Shown: piece after piece, positions 9,721 to 19,265 of the stretch
How the letters are laid out: every line of letters begins with the position of its first letter
Numbering within the stretch: position 1 is the stretch's first letter
NCBI GenBank assembly: GCA_015069425.1
Contig: SVIP01000005.1
Coordinates: 62,001-126,000, forward strand
Direction: 5' to 3'
Source: Clostridiales bacterium
Lineage (GTDB): Bacteria > Bacillota > Clostridia > Christensenellales > Borkfalkiaceae
Length of the DNA: 64,000 bases
Notes under the pieces: generated by a model
Databases searched by the model: none
Told to the model about the DNA's origin: nothing
Seen by the model: the letters and a program-made list of their open reading frames with translations, nothing else
Program-made: the position numbers and the translations under genes

Positions 9721-11231
9721 CTTTTAATCTCCTGCTTTAGTGAAAGTTTTATGTTTTCTTTCTTAATAATTACGCTTACCCTATCGTTTTCGTTCCAAGT
9801 ATCTTCCGTATCGAACACGTAATCTTCTTCGTTTTCGCTAGTTCTAACTATTAACTGATAGTGGTCACCTTTATATATCATTGAAACGATATTCCCAACT
9901 GCACCGCCATCTTCTTCATGGTCGCTTATTTCTATATCTTTTAAGCCGACCTCAACGTTTACGTCCACGTCGGTAAGGTCAATTTTATCTCCATCTTCGG
10001 TAATAAGATAACCGTCTTCATCTAAAATAGAACCTTTATACAATTGTGTAACATCGCACTCAAATTCACCGTCACCAAAGCAAACGGTATTGTGCTTGGT
10101 AATATATCCATCATACTTATTGGTTGAAAATTCTTTTGCCATAATATGGATATTATCGGGCTTAATTAACAAACTTACTTGTTCGCCAACCTTTCTTTCA
10201 ACAGTGCTTTGAATAACTATTTCCGTTTTGCCAACCTGCATTACCATTTCATAATGCACGCCCTTAAAAATTGAATTGATAATTTTTCCATCTACTTGTC
10301 CCTCTCCCTTATCCAACAAAATAACGTCTTCAGGGCGAACTACAACGTCAACTTTTTCATTAATCGCAAAATCATCTACACAATCAAAGTTATGTCCAAT
10401 AAATCTTACCTTCCTATCCCCAACTATAGTAGCACTAAAAATATTACTTTCGCCTATAAAGTCGGCAACGAATGAGTTTTTAGGCTCGTTATAAATATCT
10501 GTTGGCGTTCCTACTTGTTGTATTACACCGTCTTTCATTACAACGATTGTATCACTCATTGTTAGTGCTTCTTCTTGGTCGTGCGTAACGTAAATAAATG
10601 TAATACCTAGTTTTTTATGCATTTCCTTAAGTTCTAATTGCATATCCTTTCTCATTTTAAGGTCAAGTGCACCGAGCGGTTCGTCAAGAAGAAGAATTTT
10701 AGGTTCGTTTACGATTGCACGAGCAATTGCAACCCTTTGTTGTTGCCCACCAGAAAGGGTTGATACACTACGCTTTTCAAAGCCTTCCAAATCCACCATT
10801 TTGAGGGCTTTTTCAACCTTTGCATTAATTTCTGTCTTGCTAAGTTTTTCTATCTTTTCAATTTCTTTTCCTTGGCTGTCTTGATAAGTAACTTTTACTT
10901 TTTTAAGCTTTAACCCAAACGCTATATTTTCATAAACGTTTAAATGCGGAAAAAGCGCATAACGCTGAAACACCGTATTTATAGGGCGTTTATTCGGAGG
11001 CAAATCACTTATATCTTTGCCATTAAGTAAAATTTTACCAGCAGTCGGTTTATCAAATCCTGCTATCATTCTAAGCGTCGTTGTCTTACCGCACCCAGAA
11101 GGTCCTAAAAAGGTTATAAACTCTCCTTTCCTAACGTATAAGTTTACGTTGTCAACGGCAAGCATTCCGTCTTCAAATTCTCGTGTTAATCCAACTAATT
11201 CAATTATTTTTTCTTTTGAGTTGTTTGACAT
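9717..11231 (-). CDS. potA: Polyamine-type ABC transporter ATP-binding protein with extended C-terminus
   Basis: GPSGCGKTTTLRMIAGFDKPTAG, LSGGQQQRVAIARA, LLLDEPLGALD; ORF extends to 11273 but start at 11231 (MSNNSKEK) preferred because the upstream part overlaps a terminator hairpin. Confidence 0.9.
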   Translation of the reverse strand: MSNNSKEKIIELVGLTREFEDGMLAVDNVNLYVRKGEFITFLGPSGCGKTTTLRMIAGFDKPTAGKILLNGKDISDLPPNKRPINTVFQRYALFPHLNVYENIAFGLKLKKVKVTYQDSQGKEIEKIEKLSKTEINAKVEKALKMVDLEGFEKRSVSTLSGGQQQRVAIARAIVNEPKILLLDEPLGALDLKMRKDMQLELKEMHKKLGITFIYVTHDQEEALTMSDTIVVMKDGVIQQVGTPTDIYNEPKNSFVADFIGESNIFSATIVGDRKVRFIGHNFDCVDDFAINEKVDVVVRPEDVILLDKGEGQVDGKIINSIFKGVHYEMVMQVGKTEIVIQSTVERKVGEQVSLLIKPDNIHIMAKEFSTNKYDGYITKHNTVCFGDGEFECDVTQLYKGSILDEDGYLITEDGDKIDLTDVDVNVEVGLKDIEISDHEEDGGAVGNIVSMIYKGDHYQLIVRTSENEEDYVFDTEDTWNENDRVSVIIKKENIKLSLKQEIKR

Positions 11232-11265
11232 TTTCTCTTTCTCCGCTTTTCCTTTTTTGGCTTTT

Positions 11266-11295
11266 AAAAACAAAACGCAAGCTCATTAGCTTGCG
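11266..11295 (-). terminator. Intrinsic terminator upstream of potA
   Basis: Minus strand CGCAAGCT-AATG-AGCTTGCG followed by TTTTGTTTTT. Confidence 0.85.
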
Positions 11296-11598
11296 AAAAC
11301 TTTCAATACCACACAATTAACAATTAAGACTTTGTCTTTATTGTTTTAAAAAATATGGGTTTTAGAGTCTATATAGCTTCAATACTTTTACTACTCTTAT
11401 TGACCGTTTCACAAGTCTGCGAATTCTCGCATTCGGTTATAAAGTAACCAACTTATAAAATTTGAGTTTTTAACTCAATCAATAACGTGGCATCGCCACG
11501 AATCGGCAGTGGACCCGGCTGTCCGTATGGCCTCAACTCTAATTAGAGTGGTCCGAATATTGGCTTGGAAAGACTCTTAAAACTTTAGATTCAATCCA
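11296..11598 (-). ncRNA. Candidate structured RNA (stand-alone ncRNA or leader of the pot operon), family not recognised
   Basis: Own promoter (TTGACA-17-TAATAT), long-range closing stem GTTTTAAGAGTC (11572-11583) / GACTCTAAAAC (11359-11369), internal hairpins ACTCTAATTAGAGT, CGTGGC-GAT-GCCACG, TTGAGTTAAAAACTCAA, TGCGA-GAAT-TCGCA, terminator at the end. Confidence 0.65.
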
Positions 11599-11604
11599 CT
11601 TATT

Positions 11605-11633
11605 ATATTAAATTATTTTGCTTTATCTGTCAA
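11605..11633 (-). promoter_or_regulatory. Sigma-A-type promoter for the structured RNA
   Basis: TTGACA (11628-11633), 17-nt spacer, TAATAT (11605-11610). Confidence 0.7.
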
Positions 11634-11692
11634 TCATTTTTAACAATTTTTTCACGCGATTATAAATAATATTTGTAAATTTAACTTTCTTT

Positions 11693-11861
11693 TTACCAAT
11701 CGTCTTTTGGCGTTAGCTTAATATCGTCGTAATACTCAAAATACTTTTCTTTTGAACTCTTTATTCTTTCGTCTTCCCACTCTTCAGGATACGCAGCATC
11801 TTCTTCCTTATTATCGGATTCTCTCATTAAGTCGTATAGCGTTTTACCTTTGTTTGGCATT
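11693..11861 (-). CDS. Small acidic hypothetical protein downstream of feoB
   Basis: MPNKGKTLYDLMRESDNKEEDAAYPEEWEDERIKSSKEKYFEYYDDIKLTPKDDW; start overlaps the 3' end of feoB; no family recognised. Confidence 0.5.
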
Positions 11862-13761
11862 TTCTTCCTCCTCCGCAAGAATGTGCGCATAAGTTACATT
11901 TGTAATTTTTTAATCGCTTTATTGCAAATATCAAACTTGATAATATTATTATACCAATAATTATAGATAAAAGCAAGCCTCCGCTAACATCAAATAAAAA
12001 GCCTATAAAGTTTATTATAAACGCCACTATATATGCGGTTATTATTTGAAATATCATCATCATAAAAAATAACTTATTGCTTTTCAGTTCTTCTCTTGCA
12101 GTAGCTAAACTTGCAACACAAGGCGGAGAGAGTAAAATGAACGCCATAAACGCATAAACCGAAAACCTATTATTAAACAAAACGCTAACGTCGTCAGATA
12201 ATAAACTTAGCGATTCAACTACTGCTTCTTTTGCAAAAGTTCCTGAAATTATAGATACTGCCGTTTGCCAATTAAAAAATCCAAGCGGATAAAATAAATA
12301 TTTTAAGATATCACCCAAATAAAATAAAAAACTTTGCTCAACGTTATCGCCTACATATCCACTTACTCCAACACTTTTAAGTAACCATAAAAACACTGAA
12401 ACAGCAAAAACTATAAGACCTGCTCTTGTCATAAACTCTTTGACCTTCTCTTTTAAAACGGAGAAAACGTCTTTGATTGCAGGAACTCTTAAATAGGGCA
12501 TCTCTAACAAAAACTCCCCTATGCCACACTTAAAAGTCTTAAGTTTTTTTAAGATAAAACCGAAAACGCCTACGCATAGCATACTTAAGAAGTACATTGA
12601 TGTAGCGACCAACGGATTACCATTAAATAATCTTGCTGAAAAATAAGCAAACACTGCAGTTTTTGCACCACAAGGCATAAAAGGAGAGAGAAAAATAGTC
12701 ATCTTTCGTTCACTCTCTCCTTCTATAATTCTTGTGGACATAAGTCCCGTTACCGTACAGCCACAGGATACTATCATAGGTAAAAGAGACTTCCCACTCA
12801 AACCAAAAAAACGGAAAAAAAGGTCAAATAAGAATGCAACCCTTGACGCATACCCACTTTCTTCAATTACTGCAATTAAAGCAAATAGAATCAAAATTTG
12901 TGGCAGAAATGACAATATTCCACCTAAAGAGTTTATAACTGCGTCACAAACAAGTGATACTATAAACTCTGTTACACCTAATTGATTTAAGCATATTTGA
13001 GTGTTATAACTTAATTTTTCAAAAAAACTACTTATAAATACACCGAAAAAACCTCCTACCTTCATGGTCAAAAAGTAAATGATAGTCATAACGATAAAAA
13101 ATATAGGTAGTCCAAAATTCTTGTGCATCAAAATCTTATCAAGTTTAAGGGTTGTCTTTTCTAATCTTAAAGGCTTTTTTATTAATACCTGTTCGGTAAT
13201 CTTCTCCACCAAAGAAAATCTCTTAGATTGTGCATTTTCGCCTTTTTCTTTAGATATATCAAGTTGAATCGGGATATCCTTACTCGTTTTTGCTTTGTCC
13301 ATCAATAAGTCTATATTTATATCTTTTAAAGCCGATATATTTATTACGGGAATATTAAATATTTTAGATAGTTTATCTTTATTGAACCGTACGTTATTAT
13401 TATTAAGTTGATCACACATATTTACAGCAATTATCATAGGAATTTTTAACGAACACAGTTCTACCGTTAATGAAAGATTGCGCTCTAAATTTGTCCCGTC
13501 TAATACATTTATAATCACATCGGGCGGAGTTTTTGTCAAATAATTTAACGCATTTGTTTGGTCAAGTGTATCCGTAGATAAGGAATAAAGCCCAGGAAGA
13601 TCAACAATTTCAATGTTTTTATCTTTAATATATTTACTCTTTTTTTCTTCAGTAGTTACACCTGTCCAATTTCCCACTCTTTGATATGAATTAGTTAGTT
13701 TATTAAATAGAGTGGTCTTTCCGCAATTTGGATTTCCAGCTAACGCTATAACTTTATTCAT
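11827..13761 (-). CDS. feoB: Ferrous iron transport protein B with Cys-rich C-terminal tail
   Basis: GNPNCGKTTLFN, VGNWTGVTTE, DLPGLYSL, multiple TMs, SCGCTVTGLMSTR; C-terminal CNLCAHSCGGGRKC. Confidence 0.95.
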   Translation of the reverse strand: MNKVIALAGNPNCGKTTLFNKLTNSYQRVGNWTGVTTEEKKSKYIKDKNIEIVDLPGLYSLSTDTLDQTNALNYLTKTPPDVIINVLDGTNLERNLSLTVELCSLKIPMIIAVNMCDQLNNNNVRFNKDKLSKIFNIPVINISALKDINIDLLMDKAKTSKDIPIQLDISKEKGENAQSKRFSLVEKITEQVLIKKPLRLEKTTLKLDKILMHKNFGLPIFFIVMTIIYFLTMKVGGFFGVFISSFFEKLSYNTQICLNQLGVTEFIVSLVCDAVINSLGGILSFLPQILILFALIAVIEESGYASRVAFLFDLFFRFFGLSGKSLLPMIVSCGCTVTGLMSTRIIEGESERKMTIFLSPFMPCGAKTAVFAYFSARLFNGNPLVATSMYFLSMLCVGVFGFILKKLKTFKCGIGEFLLEMPYLRVPAIKDVFSVLKEKVKEFMTRAGLIVFAVSVFLWLLKSVGVSGYVGDNVEQSFLFYLGDILKYLFYPLGFFNWQTAVSIISGTFAKEAVVESLSLLSDDVSVLFNNRFSVYAFMAFILLSPPCVASLATAREELKSNKLFFMMMIFQIITAYIVAFIINFIGFLFDVSGGLLLSIIIGIIILSSLIFAIKRLKNYKCNLCAHSCGGGRKCQTKVKRYTT

Positions 13762-13982
13762 AACTTCTCCAAAATTATTTTTTCGGCTTGTTCTTTTCTT
13801 ATCGCCAAATAGAAATCGCGTACTTTTATTTCAATAGGGTCACCGAAAGGCGCAGTTCTGATAAGCGTTACCATTGCGTCTTTTGTTAAACCTATTGCAT
13901 TTAATCTTAAAACAAACCTATGTTCATTTAAAAAGTCTTTAACTATTCCACTTTCACCTGATTTTAATTCCGACAACAACAT
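13758..13982 (-). CDS. feoA: Ferrous iron transport protein A
   Basis: Small SH3-like protein (LSELKSGESGIVKDF...IRTAPFGDPIEIKVRDFYLAIRKEQAEKI) directly upstream of feoB. Confidence 0.92.
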   Translation of the reverse strand: MLLSELKSGESGIVKDFLNEHRFVLRLNAIGLTKDAMVTLIRTAPFGDPIEIKVRDFYLAIRKEQAEKIILEKL

Positions 13983-14035
13983 CTCCCTATATTTTATTAC
14001 AAATACTATACTTATTATGACTTATAAAATTTAAA

Positions 14036-14063
14036 AAGAAAAAACACTCTTGCGAGTGTTTTT
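14036..14063. terminator. Terminator at end of the ribosomal protein superoperon
   Basis: AAAAACACTC-TTGC-GAGTGTTTTT. Confidence 0.8.
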
Positions 14064-14071
14064 CATTAAAA

Positions 14072-14581
14072 TTAGTCAACAAATTCGATAATTACAACTT
14101 CTGCTGCATCGCCCTTACGAGGTCCGAGTTTGTATATTCTGGTGTATCCACCACCTTGTCCCTTTTCCTCTTTACGAGTTGCAAACTTAGGTGCATATTC
14201 ATCAAAAATCTTTTCAATGAGTGGATACTTGATAGCTTTGGTTCTCTTCTTGAAGTCTGGTTTGCTTTCTTTAAAGCCCTTTACTTCTTGAAGATCGTTA
14301 ACCAAAGTCATGATTTTTCTTCTTGCATTAAGTTTTTTGTTGCCGTCTTTAACGAGCGTTTTAGTAGTTTCTTTACCCTTAGCGTCAACAACCTTTACTT
14401 CTTCTTCAACTGTGTCAGTATAAGTGTTGATTGCAAGAGTGATTATTTTAGCAACGTATGCTGCTACTTCCTTTGCTCTTGCTTCTGTGGTTTCAATTTT
14501 ACCATGCCACAAAAGTGCAGACGCTTGATTCTTAATAAGCGCTAATCTCTGCGTAGCGTTTACGCCTAATTTTCTTGCCAT
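14072..14581 (-). CDS. rplQ: 50S ribosomal protein L17, long form
   Basis: GVNATQRLALIKNQASALLWHGKIETTEARAKEV; GGYTRIYKLGPRKGDAAEVVIIEFVD; last gene of the alpha operon. Confidence 0.96.
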   Translation of the reverse strand: MARKLGVNATQRLALIKNQASALLWHGKIETTEARAKEVAAYVAKIITLAINTYTDTVEEEVKVVDAKGKETTKTLVKDGNKKLNARRKIMTLVNDLQEVKGFKESKPDFKKRTKAIKYPLIEKIFDEYAPKFATRKEEKGQGGGYTRIYKLGPRKGDAAEVVIIEFVD

Positions 14582-14584
14582 TTT

Positions 14585-15538
14585 TTAGTCCTCCTTGTCC
14601 TTTAACTTTAAGCCGTAGCTTTCGAGTTTGTAAATAACTTCGTCGAGAGATTTTTTGCCTAAGTTACGGACTTTAAGCATATCGTCTTCGGTTTTCTTCG
14701 TTAAATCTTCTACCGTATGAATATTTGCTCTCTTTAAGCAGTTGTATGAACGTACTGATAAATCCATTTCTTCAATGGTCATTTCCAAAATTCTGGTCTT
14801 TTTATCTTCTTCTGGCGGTACTAAGATTCCAATATTACCAACTTCTGAAAGTGAAACAAACATACTGATGTGTTCTTCCATAATTTTAGCAGCAAGACTA
14901 ACAATATCTCTTCCTGAGAAAGCACCGTTTGTCCATACTTCTAAAGTAAGTTTATCAAAATCTACGCTTTGTCCAACACGGGTAGCAGTAACGTTATAGC
15001 TTACTTTCTTTACTGGTGTATAAATGCTATCAATTGCAATAACGTCAATAACGTCGCTCTTGTGCATATCTGCACCTTCATAACCACGGCCTCTACCTAC
15101 GGTTAAAGTCAAGTCAAGTTTGCCACCTTCGTCTATTGTACAAATGTACAAGTCTGGATTAAGTATTTCTAAGTCAGCATCGCATTCGATATCACCTGCT
15201 TTAACTACTGCAGGGCCTTCTTTTACGAGTTTAACAACTTTCGTATACTCTTTTTCCATTGAAGAAGTTTTAATAGTAACACACTTCAAGTTAAGAATAA
15301 TTTCTGTTACGTCCTCTTTAATCTTTGGAACGGCAGAAAATTCGTGTTTCACACCTAATTCTTCCGCGAACTTAATGTTCTGAATAGCAACGCCAGGAAG
15401 TGCTGAGAGTAAAATTCTTCTGAGTGCGTTACCGAGAGTTAAACCAAAACCTTTTTCTAATGGTTCTACAACAACTTTCGCATAACTTCTATTTTCATTT
15501 TCTTCCACTGCTATTTTCGGCATTTCAATTTCCATCAT
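14585..15538 (-). CDS. rpoA: DNA-directed RNA polymerase subunit alpha
   Basis: [28 protein letters not shown] and C-terminal domain [20 protein letters not shown]; start at 15538 supported by upstream AGGAGG. Confidence 0.97.
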   Translation of the reverse strand: MMEIEMPKIAVEENENRSYAKVVVEPLEKGFGLTLGNALRRILLSALPGVAIQNIKFAEELGVKHEFSAVPKIKEDVTEIILNLKCVTIKTSSMEKEYTKVVKLVKEGPAVVKAGDIECDADLEILNPDLYICTIDEGGKLDLTLTVGRGRGYEGADMHKSDVIDVIAIDSIYTPVKKVSYNVTATRVGQSVDFDKLTLEVWTNGAFSGRDIVSLAAKIMEEHISMFVSLSEVGNIGILVPPEEDKKTRILEMTIEEMDLSVRSYNCLKRANIHTVEDLTKKTEDDMLKVRNLGKKSLDEVIYKLESYGLKLKDKED

Positions 15539-15611
15539 AAGAAACAACCTCCTATAGTTCCGATACAGGCTTGTGGGAATTCTTGTCAAAGCGTGGAAAA
15601 CTTTAACTTTC

Positions 15612-15635
15612 CCCCCACATAACCCAACGGAAATT
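15612..15635 (-). promoter_or_regulatory. Bipartite motif AATTTCCGTTG-N5-TGTGGGGG in rpsD-rpoA intergenic region
   Basis: Identical in 19 fixed positions, with the same 5-nt gap, to a motif in the S10 leader (29997-30020). Confidence 0.5.
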
Positions 15636-15657
15636 TTATTTTATTAATTTTTTTTAA

Positions 15658-16281
15658 TTATTTAGAGTACAACTCGATAATCATATGTTCAGCGATTTGA
15701 ACATCAACGTCTTCTCTTACAGGAAGAGCCAAGATCTTACCGGTTAAAGTTTCAGGATTGAATTCTAACCACTTGGGCATAACGCCAACTTTCATTTGCT
15801 TAATTTCAGAGAAGTACTTGTTATCTTTTTTGCTCTCTTTAACTGCGATTACGTCACCAACTTTTACGCTGTATGATGCAATGTTTACGTTTCTACCATT
15901 TACGGTGAAGTGAGCGTGTGTAACAAGTTGACGAGCTTGTGATCTTGAAGAACCAATTCCCATTCTGAAAATTACGTTATCAAGTCTTCTTTCTAAAAGT
16001 GAAAGCATGTTTTCACCAGTGATACCCTTCATACGATCAGCCTTTTCATAATACTTTCTGAATTGACCTTCGAGTACGCCGTAAATTCTCTTACACTTTT
16101 GTTTTTCACGAAGTTGAAGTCCGTATTCTGATACTTTCTTTCTGCTCATACCGTGTTGACCAGGAGCAACAGGTCTTTTTTCAAAAGCACAAGTACCTTT
16201 AAAGCATCTTTCGCCTTTTAAGAATAATTTTGCGCCTTCTCTTCTACACAAACGACATTTTGATTCTGTATATTTAGCCAT
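15658..16281 (-). CDS. rpsD: 30S ribosomal protein S4
   Basis: [46 protein letters not shown]. Confidence 0.97.
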   Translation of the reverse strand: MAKYTESKCRLCRREGAKLFLKGERCFKGTCAFEKRPVAPGQHGMSRKKVSEYGLQLREKQKCKRIYGVLEGQFRKYYEKADRMKGITGENMLSLLERRLDNVIFRMGIGSSRSQARQLVTHAHFTVNGRNVNIASYSVKVGDVIAVKESKKDNKYFSEIKQMKVGVMPKWLEFNPETLTGKILALPVREDVDVQIAEHMIIELYSK

Positions 16282-16295
16282 TTATCTGTCCTCCT

Positions 16296-16688
16296 TTATA
16301 CTCTACGTCTTTTGGGCGGTCTGCAACCATTGTGTGGAATTGGTGAAACGTCTTGAATTAACGTTACTTCCATATCGCAGTTGGTGAGTGCTCTGATTGC
16401 AGATTCTCTACCTGCACCAGGTCCCTTAACATAAACTTCTACAGAGCGCATACCTTGATCTCTTGCAACCTTTCCTGCTGCTTCTGCTGCCATTTGTGCT
16501 GCAAACGGTGTGCTCTTTCTTGAACCTTTGAATCCAAGGCTTCCTGCACTTGACCAAGATACAGTGTTTCCTTGCATATCGGTTATTGTTACTAATGTAT
16601 TGTTGAATGATGCCTGAATGTGTACTTGACCTTTGTCAACTTTTCTGGCATCTTTACGTTTTTTAACGATTCTTTTAGCTGCTGCCAT
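16296..16688 (-). CDS. rpsK: 30S ribosomal protein S11
   Basis: [35 protein letters not shown]. Confidence 0.97.
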   Translation of the reverse strand: MAAAKRIVKKRKDARKVDKGQVHIQASFNNTLVTITDMQGNTVSWSSAGSLGFKGSRKSTPFAAQMAAEAAGKVARDQGMRSVEVYVKGPGAGRESAIRALTNCDMEVTLIQDVSPIPHNGCRPPKRRRV

Positions 16689-16704
16689 TATCCGTTACCT
16701 CCGA

Positions 16705-17082
16705 TTATCTGGTTGCCGTTTTCTTTTTAGCAACTGTACGACGAGGACCTTTTCTAGTTCTCGCATTTCTCTTAGAACTCTGTCCACGAACAGGAAGGTT
16801 CTTTCTGTGACGAACACCACGATAGCATCCTATTTCAATAAGTCTCTTTATTGAAAGGCTTACTTCGCTACGTAAATCACCTTCTACGCGAAGGTTGTGT
16901 TCGATATATTCTCTGAGCTTAGCAATATCGTTTTCGCTCAAATCCTTAACTCTGGTATCAGGGTTTACACCCGTTTCACTGATAATTTTCTTTGCCGTTG
17001 TAAGTCCGATTCCGTAAATATACGTTAAACCGATTTCGACTCTTTTGTTGTTCGGCAAATCAACGCCGGCTATACGTGCCAT
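16705..17082 (-). CDS. rpsM: 30S ribosomal protein S13
   Basis: [48 protein letters not shown]. Confidence 0.97.
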   Translation of the reverse strand: MARIAGVDLPNNKRVEIGLTYIYGIGLTTAKKIISETGVNPDTRVKDLSENDIAKLREYIEHNLRVEGDLRSEVSLSIKRLIEIGCYRGVRHRKNLPVRGQSSKRNARTRKGPRRTVAKKKTATR

Positions 17083-17234
17083 CTTCGATAAATACCTCCG
17101 TATTTTTTCCTTTTTTTTGTTTTTATATCTATATCAATACCTAAATTCACTTTCGCCTTGGAATGTTTGCTACTTGTTCTTCTAGGCGGTTATTTTCTCG
17201 CTTAACTTCTATTTAGAAGTTTAAGTCGGTGGGA

Positions 17235-17351
17235 TTAACCCTGTCTTTGCTTATGGCTCTTGTTCTTTGAACAAATTACCATTACTTTTCCGTTTCTTTT
17301 GATTACTTTACATTTGTCGCACATGGGCTTAACTGAAGGTCTAACTTTCAT
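17235..17351 (-). CDS. rpmJ: 50S ribosomal protein L36
   Basis: Below the ORF-track length cutoff; minus strand gives [38 protein letters not shown]. Confidence 0.96.
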   Translation of the reverse strand: MKVRPSVKPMCDKCKVIKRNGKVMVICSKNKSHKQRQG

Positions 17352-17380
17352 TTTTTTATCTCCTTTGGAATTCGTTTATG

Positions 17381-17602
17381 TTAATTTTTGCTTCGCCAGA
17401 TTATTCTGCCTTTTGTCAAATCATACGGGCTCATTTCTAGTTTTACACTGTCGCCGGGAATAATTTTTATATAATGCATACGAAGCTTTCCCGAAATATA
17501 AGCCGTGATTACGTGACCGTTAGATAATTTCACCGTAAACGTCGCATTTGGCAACGCTTCTACTATCACGCCTTCGGTTTCTATTACGTCGTCTTTTGAC
17601 AC
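17381..17602 (-). CDS. infA: Translation initiation factor IF-1
   Basis: [67 protein letters not shown]. Confidence 0.97.
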   Translation of the reverse strand: MSKDDVIETEGVIVEALPNATFTVKLSNGHVITAYISGKLRMHYIKIIPGDSVKLEMSPYDLTKGRIIWRSKN

Positions 17603-17606
17603 AAAC

Positions 17607-17891
17607 TTAATCCTCCTGTTTTTTTTGTATTTGAGCTTTTATCGAACGGAACAATTTTTCGTTCCCAACGCTTTCGCCCTTTTGTATTCTCTCTGCAAAC
17701 TCACTTAATCTTGCAGTTGATACTCTTTTTAAATGTCTTATTTTCTTTTTTTTAGGGTTATCTATTTTTCTATCTCTACCGTTAACACAATAAGCTGTGT
17801 CTTCTTCAACTTTTATTAATAGATAAATTTTACCCTTATCACGACCAGCCGTACTTTCAGCTAAATCGCCTATACTAAACAAACTTTGCAT
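17607..17891 (-). CDS. KOW-domain RNA-binding protein (L14E-like)
   Basis: [50 protein letters not shown] between map and infA. Confidence 0.8.
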   Translation of the reverse strand: MQSLFSIGDLAESTAGRDKGKIYLLIKVEEDTAYCVNGRDRKIDNPKKKKIRHLKRVSTARLSEFAERIQKGESVGNEKLFRSIKAQIQKKQED

Positions 17892-18638
17892 TTATAAGGT
17901 TAAAACTTCCACTCCGTTATCGGTTATTACTACCGTATTTTCATAGTGTGCTGACGGCTTGCGATCTCTTGTTCTAACCGCCCATCCATCAGACATGAAG
18001 TCCACTTGATATACACCAGCATTTATCATAGGCTCAATCGCTATTGCCATGCCTTTTTTAAGTCTAATGCCAGTACCCTTCTTTCCATAATTAGGAACAG
18101 TTGGATCTTCGTGCATTTCTCGACCTATACCGTGACCAACAAGCGCTCTTACAACTGAAAATCCGTTTGCTTCTGCATGGCTTTGAACTGCATACCCAAT
18201 ATCACCTAACGGCGTACCGTCACGCAAGTTTTCTATCGCCTTAAAAAAACATTCTTCAGTAACCTTAACAAGTTTCTTTTTTTCTGGTGAAACTTCGCCA
18301 ATCATAAACGTTCTAGCGGCGTCACCTTGCCAACCGTCAAATTCAACACCTACGTCAATGCTAACTATTTGCCCTTCTTTAATAACAATGTCTTCAGAAG
18401 GTATTCCGTGAACGACCACGTCGTCTATTGAAGCGCATATTGATGATGGATAACCTGAATATCCGAGAAAGGACGGATATGCACCGCAAGAAGTTATATA
18501 TTCATAAGCTAGTTTATCAAGGTCTTTTGTTGTAAAACCTGCCCTAATTTCCCTACCTATTAAATCAAGAACTTCTTTGGTAATTCTACCACTTTCTCTC
18601 ATACGCGCGATTTCCGCGTCGGACTTTATCGTTATCAT
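17892..18638 (-). CDS. map: Methionine aminopeptidase type I
   Basis: SICASIDDVVVHGIP, VDVGVEFDGWQGDAARTF, GHGIGREMHEDPTVPN, AIEPMI. Confidence 0.97.
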   Translation of the reverse strand: MITIKSDAEIARMRESGRITKEVLDLIGREIRAGFTTKDLDKLAYEYITSCGAYPSFLGYSGYPSSICASIDDVVVHGIPSEDIVIKEGQIVSIDVGVEFDGWQGDAARTFMIGEVSPEKKKLVKVTEECFFKAIENLRDGTPLGDIGYAVQSHAEANGFSVVRALVGHGIGREMHEDPTVPNYGKKGTGIRLKKGMAIAIEPMINAGVYQVDFMSDGWAVRTRDRKPSAHYENTVVITDNGVEVLTL

Positions 18639-19258
18639 TAGCCTAAAACCTTTACAATTTGTTCAAACACTTCATCAATCGTCTTATCGCCATCCACACT
18701 AACAAGTTTTCCTTGTTTTGTATAAAAATCAATAAGCGGAGCAGTTTGTTCACTGTAAACGTGAAGTCTTTCTTTTACGGTTTCAACGTTATCGTCTTTT
18801 CTAATAATAAGCGTTTCACCGCAATCGGGACAAACATTAGTGTTCCCAATAAAATCCACGTGGAAGGAATTACCACATTTAGGACAACTCCTTCTCCCCG
18901 TGATTCTACGTTCAATTTTGTTTAAGTCCACTTCTAAATTGATTACAAGGTCTGGTGAGCAAAACTCATCAAGTGCTTCTGCTTGAAACAAATTTCTTGG
19001 GAAACCATCAAGTAGATATCCTTTTTTACAATCTTCGTTTTTCAGTCTATCTTTTACTAACTCAACAGTCACGTCATTAGGACAAAAATTTCCGCTGTCC
19101 ATAATTTCTTTGACTTTTAACCCGAGTGGTGTTTGTTTTTTAATATTTTCTCTAAAAATGTCGCCAGTTGAAATATGCGGCAAGTCGTACTTATCGGAAA
19201 TATACGCCGCTTGAGTACCCTTGCCGCTACCTGGAGCGCCAAGTAATATCAATTTCAT
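18638..19258 (-). CDS. adk: Adenylate kinase, zinc-binding lid
   Basis: LLGAPGSGKGTQA, LLDGFPRN, CPKCGNSFHVDF...CPDCG. Confidence 0.97.
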   Translation of the reverse strand: MKLILLGAPGSGKGTQAAYISDKYDLPHISTGDIFRENIKKQTPLGLKVKEIMDSGNFCPNDVTVELVKDRLKNEDCKKGYLLDGFPRNLFQAEALDEFCSPDLVINLEVDLNKIERRITGRRSCPKCGNSFHVDFIGNTNVCPDCGETLIIRKDDNVETVKERLHVYSEQTAPLIDFYTKQGKLVSVDGDKTIDEVFEQIVKVLG

Positions 19259-19265
19259 AAGTTTT

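Noticed and set aside
11399-11600. Idea that this region is a T-box, SAM, 6S, tmRNA or RNase P RNA
   Set aside because: No T-box GGGUGGNACCGCG, no SAM-box core, no tRNA-like 3' end and no RNase P GAGGAAAGUCC. tmRNA is clearly elsewhere (44894-45249). Left as unclassified.
14156-14545. 129-aa plus-strand ORF antisense to rplQ
   Set aside because: Cys/Phe-rich translation typical of the antisense of a Lys/Glu-rich coding gene. The same applies to most plus-strand ORFs listed between 14 and 30 kb.
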